This document shows positions 7,644-13,682 of a stretch of 13,682 nucleotides of DNA, one piece after another. Both the position numbers and the translations under genes were made by a program. The notes beneath the pieces are model-generated. The model worked only from the letters and a program-made list of their open reading frames with translations, did not search any database and was not told the DNA's origin. Position 1 is the first letter of the stretch. Each line of letters opens with the position of its first letter. Source of the stretch: Desulfobulbaceae bacterium (GTDB lineage: Bacteria; Desulfobacterota; Desulfobulbia; Desulfobulbales; SURF-16); the NCBI GenBank assembly GCA_024763115.1, contig JANTGB010000025.1, positions 1-13,682 of the forward strand, read 5' to 3'.

Positions 7644-8201
7644 TTAAACCTCCATAACCTCTTTTTCTTTGTCAGCCAGGATTCCATCAATCTTTTTAAT
7701 ATAACCATCAGTCTGCTTCTGGGCTTCATCCTGATTTTTAAAAAGATCATCTTCGGAAATTTCTTTATTCTTTTTCTGCTTTTTAAAGGTGTCAATGGCA
7801 TCCCGGCGACAGTTACGGATTGCCACCCGGTATTCTTCACTGATTTTTTTAACCTGTTTAACCAGCTCCTTGCGCCGATCCTCAGTAAGCTGCGGGATGG
7901 AAATTCTGATTAATTTGCCGTCGTTCATCGGGGTAAGTCCGATATTAGATTTTAAAATAGCCTTTTCAATGGCAGCCAGGGCCTGAGGATCCCAGGGTTG
8001 TATGGCAATCATCCTGGATTCGGGAATAGTCAGGGTGGCAACCTGGTTAAGCGGCAGCATGGCGCCATAAGAGTCGGCTTTAATTCCGTCAAGCAAAGAG
8101 AGGGAGGCGCGACCGGTTCTGATTTTGGTCAAATCACGACGATAGGCATCAATGCTTTTTTCCATTTTTTTTTTCATATCCGCAAGCACATCACTCATCA
8201 T
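7644..8201 (-). CDS. frr: ribosome recycling factor
   Basis: A 185-residue RRF, the standard length, which splits post-termination ribosomes together with EF-G. The conserved KIRTGRAS segment sits near 26-33, and the middle contains the typical ATLTIPESR and IQPWDP stretches. NDGKLIRISIPQLTEDRR and the helical C-terminus complete the family pattern. Two ATG codons are adjacent (8201 and 8198). I chose the first because MMSDV aligns with MISDI of E. coli RRF and because it overlaps the pyrH stop as ATGA. The upstream AAGGGGGAAGG serves as ribosome site for either. A strong terminator follows. Confidence 0.96.
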   Translation of the reverse strand: MMSDVLADMKKKMEKSIDAYRRDLTKIRTGRASLSLLDGIKADSYGAMLPLNQVATLTIPESRMIAIQPWDPQALAAIEKAILKSNIGLTPMNDGKLIRISIPQLTEDRRKELVKQVKKISEEYRVAIRNCRRDAIDTFKKQKKNKEISEDDLFKNQDEAQKQTDGYIKKIDGILADKEKEVMEV

Positions 8202-8920
8202 CCTTCCCCCTTTATCAGTGTGCCGGTAACATTACCACATATTGCTTTTTGAATGTTGCCGGAAATATTCATATTAAAAACTATAATACTTTTGTCGTTA
8301 TCCATCGCCAGGGATATGGCTGCTGAATCCATGACCTTTAAACGTCGTTGTAACACTTCGGAATAATTTAATATATCAAATTTTACCGCATCATCATGGG
8401 CAAGAGGATCCTTGTCATAAACTCCATCAACCCTGGTGGCCTTTAAGATAACATCAGCATTAATTTCCAGACCGCGAATTACAGCCGCCGTATCAGTCGT
8501 AAAATAAGGATTCCCGGTGCCGGCGGCAAAGATTACCACTTTACCGGCATCAAGATGATCCATAGCTCGTCGGCGGGAAAAAGGTTCACACACCGTTTCC
8601 ATGGGTATTGCCGAGAGTACCCGGCAACCGATATTGTTCTGTTCGAGAATATCATGCAGGGCCAGACAGTTAATAACCGTGGCCAGCATGCCCATATTGT
8701 CGGCGGCTGCCCGATCCATACCTGCGGCAGAACCGGAAACACCACGAAATATGTTGCCGGCGCCGATAACCAGCCCCAGTTCGCAGCCCAGATCAATCAA
8801 CCCTTTGATTTCACCGGCCAGATACTCCAGCACATCATGACTGATACCGAATGCCGACCGTCCCATCAGGGCTTCACCACTCAGCTTGAGCAGAATTCGT
8901 CGGTATTTGCAGGTGGGCAT
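8198..8920 (-). CDS. pyrH: UMP kinase
   Basis: Cytoplasmic amino-acid-kinase-fold enzyme phosphorylating UMP to UDP, normally a hexamer under GTP/UTP control. With the ATG at 8920 the protein has 240 residues, the family norm. It shows KLSGEAL at 12-18, GAGNIFRG at 53-60, the UMP-binding DRAAADNMGMLATVIN region at 69-84, GTGNPYFTTDTA at 134-145 and DGVYDKDP at 165-172. The frame stays open to a TTG at 8947, but that would add nine unconserved residues and nearly touch the tsf stop. The chosen start leaves a 33-bp gap after tsf. Its stop overlaps the frr start. Confidence 0.95.
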   Translation of the reverse strand: MPTCKYRRILLKLSGEALMGRSAFGISHDVLEYLAGEIKGLIDLGCELGLVIGAGNIFRGVSGSAAGMDRAAADNMGMLATVINCLALHDILEQNNIGCRVLSAIPMETVCEPFSRRRAMDHLDAGKVVIFAAGTGNPYFTTDTAAVIRGLEINADVILKATRVDGVYDKDPLAHDDAVKFDILNYSEVLQRRLKVMDSAAISLAMDNDKSIIVFNMNISGNIQKAICGNVTGTLIKGEG

Positions 8921-8953
8921 TTTTAAAGGTGTCCTTGTTCTCGACAAATATTA

Positions 8954-9550
8954 TTATTCAGCGCCTATCTGAAAACGGGCAAAACGTTTAATGGAAATAT
9001 TTTCACCAAGTGAAGCAATTAATTCGTTCAGGATATCCTGGATAGTATTATCAGGATTTTTAATGAATTTCTGTTCCAGCAGACAGACTTCAGTGTAAAA
9101 TTTGTTAATTTTACCTGCAACAATCTTTTCAACAATGTTTTCCGGCTTGCCTGAATCCAGGGCCTGTTTGGTGTAGATATCTTTTTCCCGATTGAGCAAA
9201 TCTTCATCAACGTCTTCCCTGGTCAGGGAAACCGGATTTGCCGCCGCAATATGCATGGCAATATCCTTGGCAAAATCAATGAAAGAATCGGTCTTGGCAA
9301 CGAAATCCGTCTCACAGCCGACTTCAACCAGAACACCGAGTTTGCCGCCGGCATGAATATAACTCTGGATAATTCCTTCGCTGGTAGCTCTGTCAGCCCG
9401 TTTTGCCGCAACTGCCAGGCCTTTCCGGCGGAGAAAATCAACAGCCTTTTCCATATCACCCCCGGTCTCACCCAGGGCTTTTTTACAATCCATCATCCCC
9501 GCGTTGGTTTCGGCGCGGAGTTCTTTAACCATTTGTGCAGTTATTTTCAC
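8954..9550 (-). CDS. tsf: elongation factor Ts
   Basis: Guanine-nucleotide exchange factor for EF-Tu. At 198 residues it is the short form, close to Thermus length and about 85 residues shorter than E. coli EF-Ts. The N-terminal UBA-like module carries LRAETNAGMMDCKKAL at 11-26, with Asn16 where Gly is usual. The exchange motif TDFVAKTDSF at 81-90 follows GVLVEVGCE. The start codon is GTG, supported by the N-terminus (MKITAQMVKELR) and by an AAGGA ribosome site eight bases upstream. It lies downstream of rpsB as in most bacteria, but the 155-bp gap between them holds a large foldback. Confidence 0.96.
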   Translation of the reverse strand: MKITAQMVKELRAETNAGMMDCKKALGETGGDMEKAVDFLRRKGLAVAAKRADRATSEGIIQSYIHAGGKLGVLVEVGCETDFVAKTDSFIDFAKDIAMHIAAANPVSLTREDVDEDLLNREKDIYTKQALDSGKPENIVEKIVAGKINKFYTEVCLLEQKFIKNPDNTIQDILNELIASLGENISIKRFARFQIGAE

Positions 9551-9573
9551 AGCATATATCCTTAAAATATAAT

Positions 9574-9682
9574 GTAATTATTCAGCTGCGCTTAATCTAT
9601 ACGCAATAAGTCGGTCTTCCATAGCATCAATATGATGCCTATGGCCTTATTCCGCACAGCTAAAACACATCTGAATAGTTAC
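9574..9682 (-). ncRNA. ~109-nt foldback between rpsB and tsf
   Basis: Nested inverted repeats suggest a structured RNA element. The outer arms (9574-9585 with 9671-9682) match at 11 of 12 positions. CGCAATAAG at 9602-9610 pairs with CTTATTCCG at 9646-9654 with one mismatch. At the tip CCATAG plus CATCA (9619-9629) pairs with TGATG plus CTATGG (9633-9644), with a three-base loop and one bulged C. CTGCG at 9586-9590 can alternatively pair near 9653-9659. It is expected in the rpsB-tsf transcript and could act as attenuator, processing site or RNA stabiliser. An inserted palindromic repeat is the alternative. The function is unknown. Confidence 0.55.
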
Positions 9683-9705
9683 AATTTTTTGTTATAAGAC
9701 AGTGC

Positions 9706-10488
9706 CTAGGCAGTCTTCTCTTCTTTCGGCGCTTCTGCCTGTTCAGCTTCCGAGGCGGCAGCCATGGCAGCGGCCAGTTCAGGGTCGGTTTCCACTTCTT
9801 CGCCACTTTTTGCCTTGCCGGCCAGAACCGCATCAGCCAAACGCGAGGTAATCAGCTTAATGGAACGGATAGCATCATCGTTGCCCGGAATCGGGAAACT
9901 TATGCCGTCGGGATTACAATTGGTATCAATAAGGGCAATTACCGGAATTCCCAGCCTGACAGCCTCATCAACTGCGATTTTTTCCCGTCTGGGATCAATA
10001 ATAAAAATTGCCTTGGGCAGACCCTTCATGTTTTTTATTCCGCCCAGGTTGCGCTCAAGTTTTACTAACTCTTTTTCCATGCGCAGGGCTTCTTTTTTCT
10101 TATATTGATTTATCGAACCATCATCCCGCATTGCTTCAATCGCCTTCATCCGATCAACGCTTTTTTTAATGGTCTGAAAATTAGTCAGCATACCGCCAAG
10201 CCAGCGATGATTGACATAAAACATTCCACATCGTTCAGCTTCTTCTTTTATTGCTGCCTGAGCCTGACGTTTTGTGCCGACAAAAAGAATTGATCCTTTC
10301 TGGGCGGCGCAGTTAACAACATAATCGTAGGCTTTATTAAAAAGCGGCAGTGTTTTATCGAGATTGACTATATAGATTTTGTTGCGGGCTCCGAAAATAT
10401 ATGGTTTCATCTTCGGATTCCAGCGCCGGGTCTGGTGGCCGAAGTGAAGTCCGGCAACCAGCATTTCCTTCATGTTAATGTAAGACAT
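9706..10488 (-). CDS. rpsB: 30S ribosomal protein S2
   Basis: Small-subunit protein needed for S1 binding and initiation. It has 260 residues; E. coli S2 has 241. The N-terminal signature region (MLVAGLHFGHQTRRWNP) and the downstream FVGTKRQAQ and NHRWLGGMLTNFQT stretches are canonical, and PKAIFIIDPRRE and GIPVIALIDTNCNPD follow. The C-terminal tail (about 232-260) is acidic and alanine-rich, accounting for the extra length. I chose the ATG at 10488 because AAGGAG sits six to seven bases upstream and the protein then begins MSYINMKEML. The frame is open to 10584, but that extension shows no family similarity. It heads the translation cluster behind a good promoter. Confidence 0.97.
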   Translation of the reverse strand: MSYINMKEMLVAGLHFGHQTRRWNPKMKPYIFGARNKIYIVNLDKTLPLFNKAYDYVVNCAAQKGSILFVGTKRQAQAAIKEEAERCGMFYVNHRWLGGMLTNFQTIKKSVDRMKAIEAMRDDGSINQYKKKEALRMEKELVKLERNLGGIKNMKGLPKAIFIIDPRREKIAVDEAVRLGIPVIALIDTNCNPDGISFPIPGNDDAIRSIKLITSRLADAVLAGKAKSGEEVETDPELAAAMAAASEAEQAEAPKEEKTA

Positions 10489-10587
10489 AGGTATCTCCTT
10501 AATTTTGGTTAATCGTCCATCCCGTTTTCTCAACCCCTGAGGGCACCAGAGAGAATTTTTCAGAGATGTGAAATTTAAAATCACAAA

Positions 10588-10616
10588 TTTATAACACCCT
10601 CTTGTTTGTTTTGCAA
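10588..10616 (-). promoter_or_regulatory. sigma70-type promoter of rpsB
   Basis: On the minus strand TTGCAA (10611-10616) and TATAAA (10588-10593) are spaced by exactly 17 bp. Transcription would start near 10581, leaving a leader of about 93 nt before the rpsB ATG. Leaders of rpsB are autoregulated by S2 in some bacteria; I do not see a leader structure here that I can name. Confidence 0.7.
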
Positions 10617-10631
10617 TCAGAATATCAGATT

Positions 10632-10680
10632 ACAGAGGACAGAGGACAGATGACAGAGGACGGAAGACAGTGGGCGGAGG
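10632..10680 (+). repeat. heptanucleotide tandem repeat, seven units
   Basis: Seven consecutive 7-bp units fit the consensus ACAGAGG. In order they are ACAGAGG, ACAGAGG, ACAGATG, ACAGAGG, ACGGAAG, ACAGTGG and GCGGAGG. The array ends 10 bp before a TATAAT box and 27 bp before the waaF start, and begins 15 bp beyond the rpsB -35 box. It is purine-rich on the plus strand. Confidence 0.8.
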
Positions 10681-10690
10681 GATTAAAATT

Positions 10691-10696
10691 TATAAT
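10691..10696 (+). promoter_or_regulatory. possible -10 box for waaF
   Basis: A perfect TATAAT lies 11 bp before the waaF ATG, with no recognisable -35 box 17 bp upstream, where the heptamer array sits. If it is used, the transcript would be nearly leaderless. This rests on one hexamer in AT-rich sequence, so it is tentative. Confidence 0.3.
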
Positions 10697-10707
10697 GGCA
10701 AATCTTA

Positions 10708-11739
10708 ATGCGTCCTATAATTGAACTGAAACCGCAGAAGATTTTAATTCGGGCCACCAACTGGATCGGTGACGCTGTAATGACTACGCCGGCTGTGCGG
10801 ACAATTCGCCGGAATTTCCCGGATGCTCATATTGCCATCCTGGCTCTGGACTGGGTTGCAGATGTTTTTGCGGCCGGGCCTCATGTGGATGAGGTAATTC
10901 TTTATCAGAGAAAAGGCGTCCACCAGGGATTTTCCGGCCTTGTCCGCCTGGGACGAGAGTTGGCCGGGCATCATTTTGATGCGGCCATTCTTCTGCAGAA
11001 TGCCTTTGAGGCCGCCTTTCTTGCCTGGCTGGCCGGAATTCCGGTCAGGGCCGGATACAAAAGGGATGCCCGTTCCCTGCTTTTGACCCATGGGATAAAA
11101 ATTCGCCCTGAAGTGCGGAAAAAACATCAGGTCTATTATTATCAGGGCTTACTGGCTGATCTTGGCCTGACCCCCGGCAGTGATGATCTTTTTCTAGAGA
11201 TTGATCCTGGGGCGAAAAAATGGGCTGCCGACTTTAAGGCAGGGCTTGAGAAAAATCCGGTTATCGGGCTTAATCCCGGCGCTGCCTATGGCCCGGCTAA
11301 ATGCTGGCCGGCCGAACGTTATGGAGAACTGGGCGCAAAACTTAATCAGCAGACAGGGGCGGAAATTTTAGTTTTCGGTACCGGTAATGATAAGGAAACC
11401 ACGGCTGTAATAAAAAAATTCGCCCCCGAGCATATCCATGATCTGGCCGGAAAAACAACTTTATCCCAGGCCATGGCCCTGATTGATATTTGTGACGGGT
11501 TTGTTACAAATGATTCAGGCCTTATGCATGTCGGAGCAGCTCTTAAAACGCCGCTTACGGCAATTTTCGGCTCCACGGATTCAGTTGCCACCGGCCCTTT
11601 TTCCTCCAGGGCGGTTGTCATTGAAAAGGAGCTTGCCTGCAAGCCCTGCCTGAAAAAAGATTGCAGTTCCGGATTCAGCTGCATGCTTGATATAACTGTT
11701 GACGAAGTGCTACGAAAGCTGAGATCAATAGTTGTCTAA
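10708..11739 (+). CDS. waaF: lipopolysaccharide heptosyltransferase II
   Basis: GT9-family glycosyltransferase that adds the second heptose to the LPS inner core from ADP-heptose on the cytoplasmic face of the inner membrane. The protein has 343 residues. RATNWIGDAVMTTPA at 15-29 contains the likely catalytic Asp22. NPGAAYGPAKCWP at 189-201 and NDSGLMHVGAAL at 268-279 are the donor-binding motifs, followed by FGSTDSVATGP. A C-terminal cysteine group (C311, C314, C319, C325) is typical of WaaF-like proteins. No good Shine-Dalgarno lies close to the ATG; the GGAGG at 10676-10680 is too far upstream. recN follows after 26 bp and is probably co-transcribed. WaaF fits better than WaaC, but the acceptor cannot be proven from sequence. 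Confidence 0.93.
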   Translation: MRPIIELKPQKILIRATNWIGDAVMTTPAVRTIRRNFPDAHIAILALDWVADVFAAGPHVDEVILYQRKGVHQGFSGLVRLGRELAGHHFDAAILLQNAFEAAFLAWLAGIPVRAGYKRDARSLLLTHGIKIRPEVRKKHQVYYYQGLLADLGLTPGSDDLFLEIDPGAKKWAADFKAGLEKNPVIGLNPGAAYGPAKCWPAERYGELGAKLNQQTGAEILVFGTGNDKETTAVIKKFAPEHIHDLAGKTTLSQAMALIDICDGFVTNDSGLMHVGAALKTPLTAIFGSTDSVATGPFSSRAVVIEKELACKPCLKKDCSSGFSCMLDITVDEVLRKLRSIVV

Positions 11740-11765
11740 ACAGGTAAAACACGTTATAAATTTCC

Positions 11766-13445
11766 ATGCTTAGAGAATTGAACATAACTAATCTGGCTCT
11801 GGTCAGTGAACTGCACATTGAGTTTTCCTCAGGCCTTGTGGTTTTAACTGGTGAAACCGGGGCAGGCAAGTCAATTATTCTCCAGGCCATTCACCTCCTG
11901 ACCGGAGGCAAGGCTGCCGGATCATGGGTGCGTACCGGGGCCGGGCAGGCAGTTGTTGAAGCTCTTTTTGATGTTGCTCCCAACCATGAGATCAGGACAA
12001 AACTTGAGGACAGCGGTTTTGCCTGTGAAAATGATATAATAATTAAGCGGATATTGTCGGCCAAAGGCCGCAGTCGTTTTTATATTAACGGCAGCCTGGC
12101 AACCGCCCGCCTGACCGGAGAAATATGTTCCGATATGGTCAGCGTTGCCGGCCAGCATGATCATCAGCAACTGCTTGCCCCCCGTTATCATCTTGATTTT
12201 ATCGATACTGTCGGTGATCTCCATCCCCTGCGGCGAAAAATAACAGATATCTATGCCCTGCGCCGACAAAAGCAGGAAAGGCTGGAAAACCTGCAGGCTC
12301 GGGAACGTGACCGGGAGCAGAAGCGCGATTTTCTTAAATTTCAGACTGAGGAAATCAGCAGGGCTCAGCTGGTTGCCGGTGAAGATGCCCGGCTTATCGA
12401 GGAAAAGGACAGGCTGAAAAGCAGTGATGAATTAAACAGTCTGGGCCGGAAAAGTTATGGCCTGCTGCATGATACCACCACCAATTCCCTGGCCCAGGTC
12501 AGGAAAAATCTGGAACAGATGGCAATCCTTGACAAGTCTGTTGCCGGGCTCAGTGAAGAGATAGCCGGGCTCAGTTATCAGCTTGACGACCAGCTTCCCG
12601 CCCTGCGGGATTATCTTGATCGGATTCCCAGTGATCCGGCCCGGCTTGATATCATCTGCAACCGAATTGATCAGCTCCAGCAACTTAAACGTAAATATGG
12701 CCCGGAACTTGATGATGTTATTGTCTATGGCAGGCAGGCCGAAGCGGAACTGGCCGAACTTGACGGCCTTGAGCAGAATCTTGAAGAGCTTAATACTGAG
12801 CTTGACCGTCTTGACCGCAAACTGCTGCAAAAGACGGAAGAACTATCGCTTAAACGAAAAAAAATTGCCCATAACGTCTGCCGACGGCTTACCGGGGAAC
12901 TGAAGAAGCTGTCCCTGGAACATGCAGCCTTTATAATTAATTTTATCAATGATGACGAGCCTCCCCTCAAACGGTTGACGGCTCTGGGAATAGATCGGCC
13001 TGAGTTCTTTTTTTCAGCAAATCCCGGAGAGCCGCCCAAACCGCTGGCCGGTGTAGCTTCAGGTGGCGAGCTATCCCGGCTGATGCTGGCCTTGAAATGC
13101 CTGCCGGCCGGGGAAGATCAGGTCGAGACCATCATTTTTGATGAAATAGATGCCGGAATAAGCGGCAAGGCGGCGGAGTCGGTGGCCCGCAAAATAAGGG
13201 AGCTTGCCGGTCATCATCAGGTGCTGTGCATAACCCATCTGCCCCAGATTGCCTCGGGCGCTGATGAACATTTCCAGGTGACTAAATCAGTTGCCGAACA
13301 GAGAACCACTACCTCCATATCCCGGCTTGATGATGATAAAATCCATCTTGAAATAGCCCGGATGCTTGACGGCGATTCGGCTACGGACAAGACACTGGCC
13401 TATGCCAGGGAATTATTGTCCAGAAATAAGAGTGACAGCCAATAA
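11766..13445 (+). CDS. recN: DNA repair protein RecN
   Basis: SMC-like ATPase recruited to double-strand breaks, promoting end cohesion and RecA-dependent repair in the cytoplasm. It has 559 residues against about 553 in E. coli. The N-terminus MLRELNITNLALV leads to Walker A GETGAGKS at 29-36. A charged coiled-coil middle runs roughly from 150 to 375, interrupted by the usual bend. The ABC signature SGGELSRL begins at residue 432, and Walker B IIFDEIDAGISG has Asp459 and Glu460. The tail shows QVLCITHLPQIA, the switch-like His region. Its start lies 26 bp after waaF with only a weak ribosome site. No LexA-like operator is obvious in that gap, so it is probably read from the waaF transcript. 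Confidence 0.97.
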   Translation: MLRELNITNLALVSELHIEFSSGLVVLTGETGAGKSIILQAIHLLTGGKAAGSWVRTGAGQAVVEALFDVAPNHEIRTKLEDSGFACENDIIIKRILSAKGRSRFYINGSLATARLTGEICSDMVSVAGQHDHQQLLAPRYHLDFIDTVGDLHPLRRKITDIYALRRQKQERLENLQARERDREQKRDFLKFQTEEISRAQLVAGEDARLIEEKDRLKSSDELNSLGRKSYGLLHDTTTNSLAQVRKNLEQMAILDKSVAGLSEEIAGLSYQLDDQLPALRDYLDRIPSDPARLDIICNRIDQLQQLKRKYGPELDDVIVYGRQAEAELAELDGLEQNLEELNTELDRLDRKLLQKTEELSLKRKKIAHNVCRRLTGELKKLSLEHAAFIINFINDDEPPLKRLTALGIDRPEFFFSANPGEPPKPLAGVASGGELSRLMLALKCLPAGEDQVETIIFDEIDAGISGKAAESVARKIRELAGHHQVLCITHLPQIASGADEHFQVTKSVAEQRTTTSISRLDDDKIHLEIARMLDGDSATDKTLAYARELLSRNKSDSQ

Positions 13446-13542
13446 TTGAGGTAATTACCACCATAAACTTAATTCTACTTTGGGAATCAGTAAAATTTTT
13501 TACCCCCTTATACCCACGCTCTGCGTGAGTACGTAACCAGTT

Positions 13543-13570
13543 GTTCCTGCGCTAAAAAAAACGCAGGAAC
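13543..13570. repeat. hairpin with A-rich loop downstream of recN
   Basis: GTTCCTGCG at 13543-13551 and CGCAGGAAC at 13562-13570 are perfect 9-bp inverted arms around a ten-base loop ending in A8. A second A8 run lies at 13574-13581. On the plus strand no T-run follows, so this is not a standard terminator for recN. On the minus strand the T8 lies inside the loop. A smaller hairpin CACGC-TCT-GCGTG precedes it at 13515-13527. Its role is unclear. Confidence 0.5.
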
Positions 13571-13587
13571 GTTAAAAAAAATCCAAC

Positions 13588-13599
13588 ATAGTATACTAT
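13588..13599. repeat. 12-bp perfect palindrome
   Basis: ATAGTATACTAT is a perfect dyad in gene-free DNA. It could be an operator or a chance AT-rich palindrome. No gene start is visible before the window ends. Confidence 0.35.
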
Positions 13600-13611
13600 A
13601 GTGAACACGCC

Positions 13612-13650
13612 GAAACGAACAAATCCGGGGCACTATCCGAACATTTAAAG
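13612..13650 (+). repeat. diverged copy of the left-end repeat
   Basis: Aligned with 14-52, this stretch shares AAACGAAC, AATC, GGCACT, AACA, TTA and AGG in order, about 28 matches over 40 aligned columns with one gap. Several of the differences are transitions. Both copies have the same orientation. The inverted partner arm, if it exists, would lie beyond the window. Confidence 0.45.
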
Positions 13651-13682
13651 GGGTAGAGAAGGGTAGCTTTTACCCAACCCGA

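Noticed and set aside
8921..8947. TTG start for pyrH at 8947
   Set aside because: It adds nine unconserved residues; the ATG at 8920 gives the usual UMP kinase N-terminus and length.
8954..9550. Truncated tsf pseudogene
   Set aside because: The short length matches a known EF-Ts form, and both ends and the exchange motif are intact.
3680..10488. Novel multi-gene system in the minus-strand block
   Set aside because: All eight genes are canonical housekeeping genes in a widely conserved order.
10489..10584. N-terminal extension of rpsB to 10584
   Set aside because: The extra 32 residues are not S2-like, and the internal ATG at 10488 has a strong AAGGAG site; the promoter -10 box also overlaps the extension's start.
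13490..13503. GTAAAA-TT-TTTTAC as recN terminator
   Set aside because: A six-bp stem of almost only A-T pairs with a two-base loop, followed by C residues, is too weak to call.

Overview
The window is the chromosome of a Gram-negative bacterium. Evidence for an outer membrane is an LPS heptosyltransferase gene (waaF) and an RseP-type site-2 protease beside dxr and cdsA. The gene order, the Cache/PAS/REC hybrid kinase style and the moderate GC content suggest a Desulfobacterota (deltaproteobacterial) host. That assignment is inference from reading only.

Layout. (1) Positions 1-703 carry no convincing gene. Most of 14-460 is a cluster of imperfect inverted and direct repeats built around a GGTAAACRCTTACA-like core, followed by a candidate promoter. 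(2) 704-3445 (+) is a membrane-bound hybrid sensor histidine kinase with no adjacent response regulator. (3) 3446-3679 is a gene-free convergent gap. (4) 3680-10488 (-) is the classical translation/envelope cluster, read rpsB-tsf-pyrH-frr, then a strong intrinsic terminator, then uppS-cdsA-dxr-rseP. The last four genes are chained by ATGA start/stop overlaps. (5) 10489-10707 is a divergent intergenic region with a good sigma70-type promoter for rpsB and a seven-unit heptanucleotide tandem repeat just upstream of waaF. (6) 10708-13445 (+) holds waaF and recN. (7) 13446-13682 is gene-free. It contains hairpins, two A8 tracts, a 12-bp palindrome and a diverged copy of the repeat found at the left end.

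How the genes work together. rpsB and tsf supply ribosomal protein S2 and EF-Ts, and frr recycles ribosomes. pyrH makes UDP for nucleotide and envelope precursors. dxr (MEP pathway) supplies isoprenoid units that uppS elongates to undecaprenyl diphosphate. cdsA makes CDP-diacylglycerol for phospholipids, RseP performs intramembrane proteolysis in envelope stress signalling, and WaaF builds the LPS inner core. RecN is a double-strand-break repair SMC-like ATPase.

The housekeeping core is ordinary. I did not find a convincing undescribed multi-gene system. The parts worth a second look are non-coding: the left-end repeat cluster and its relative at the right end, the ~109-nt foldback between rpsB and tsf, the heptamer array before waaF, and the terminator that splits the rpsB-rseP cluster. 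A histidine-rich insert in the kinase sensor domain is also notable.
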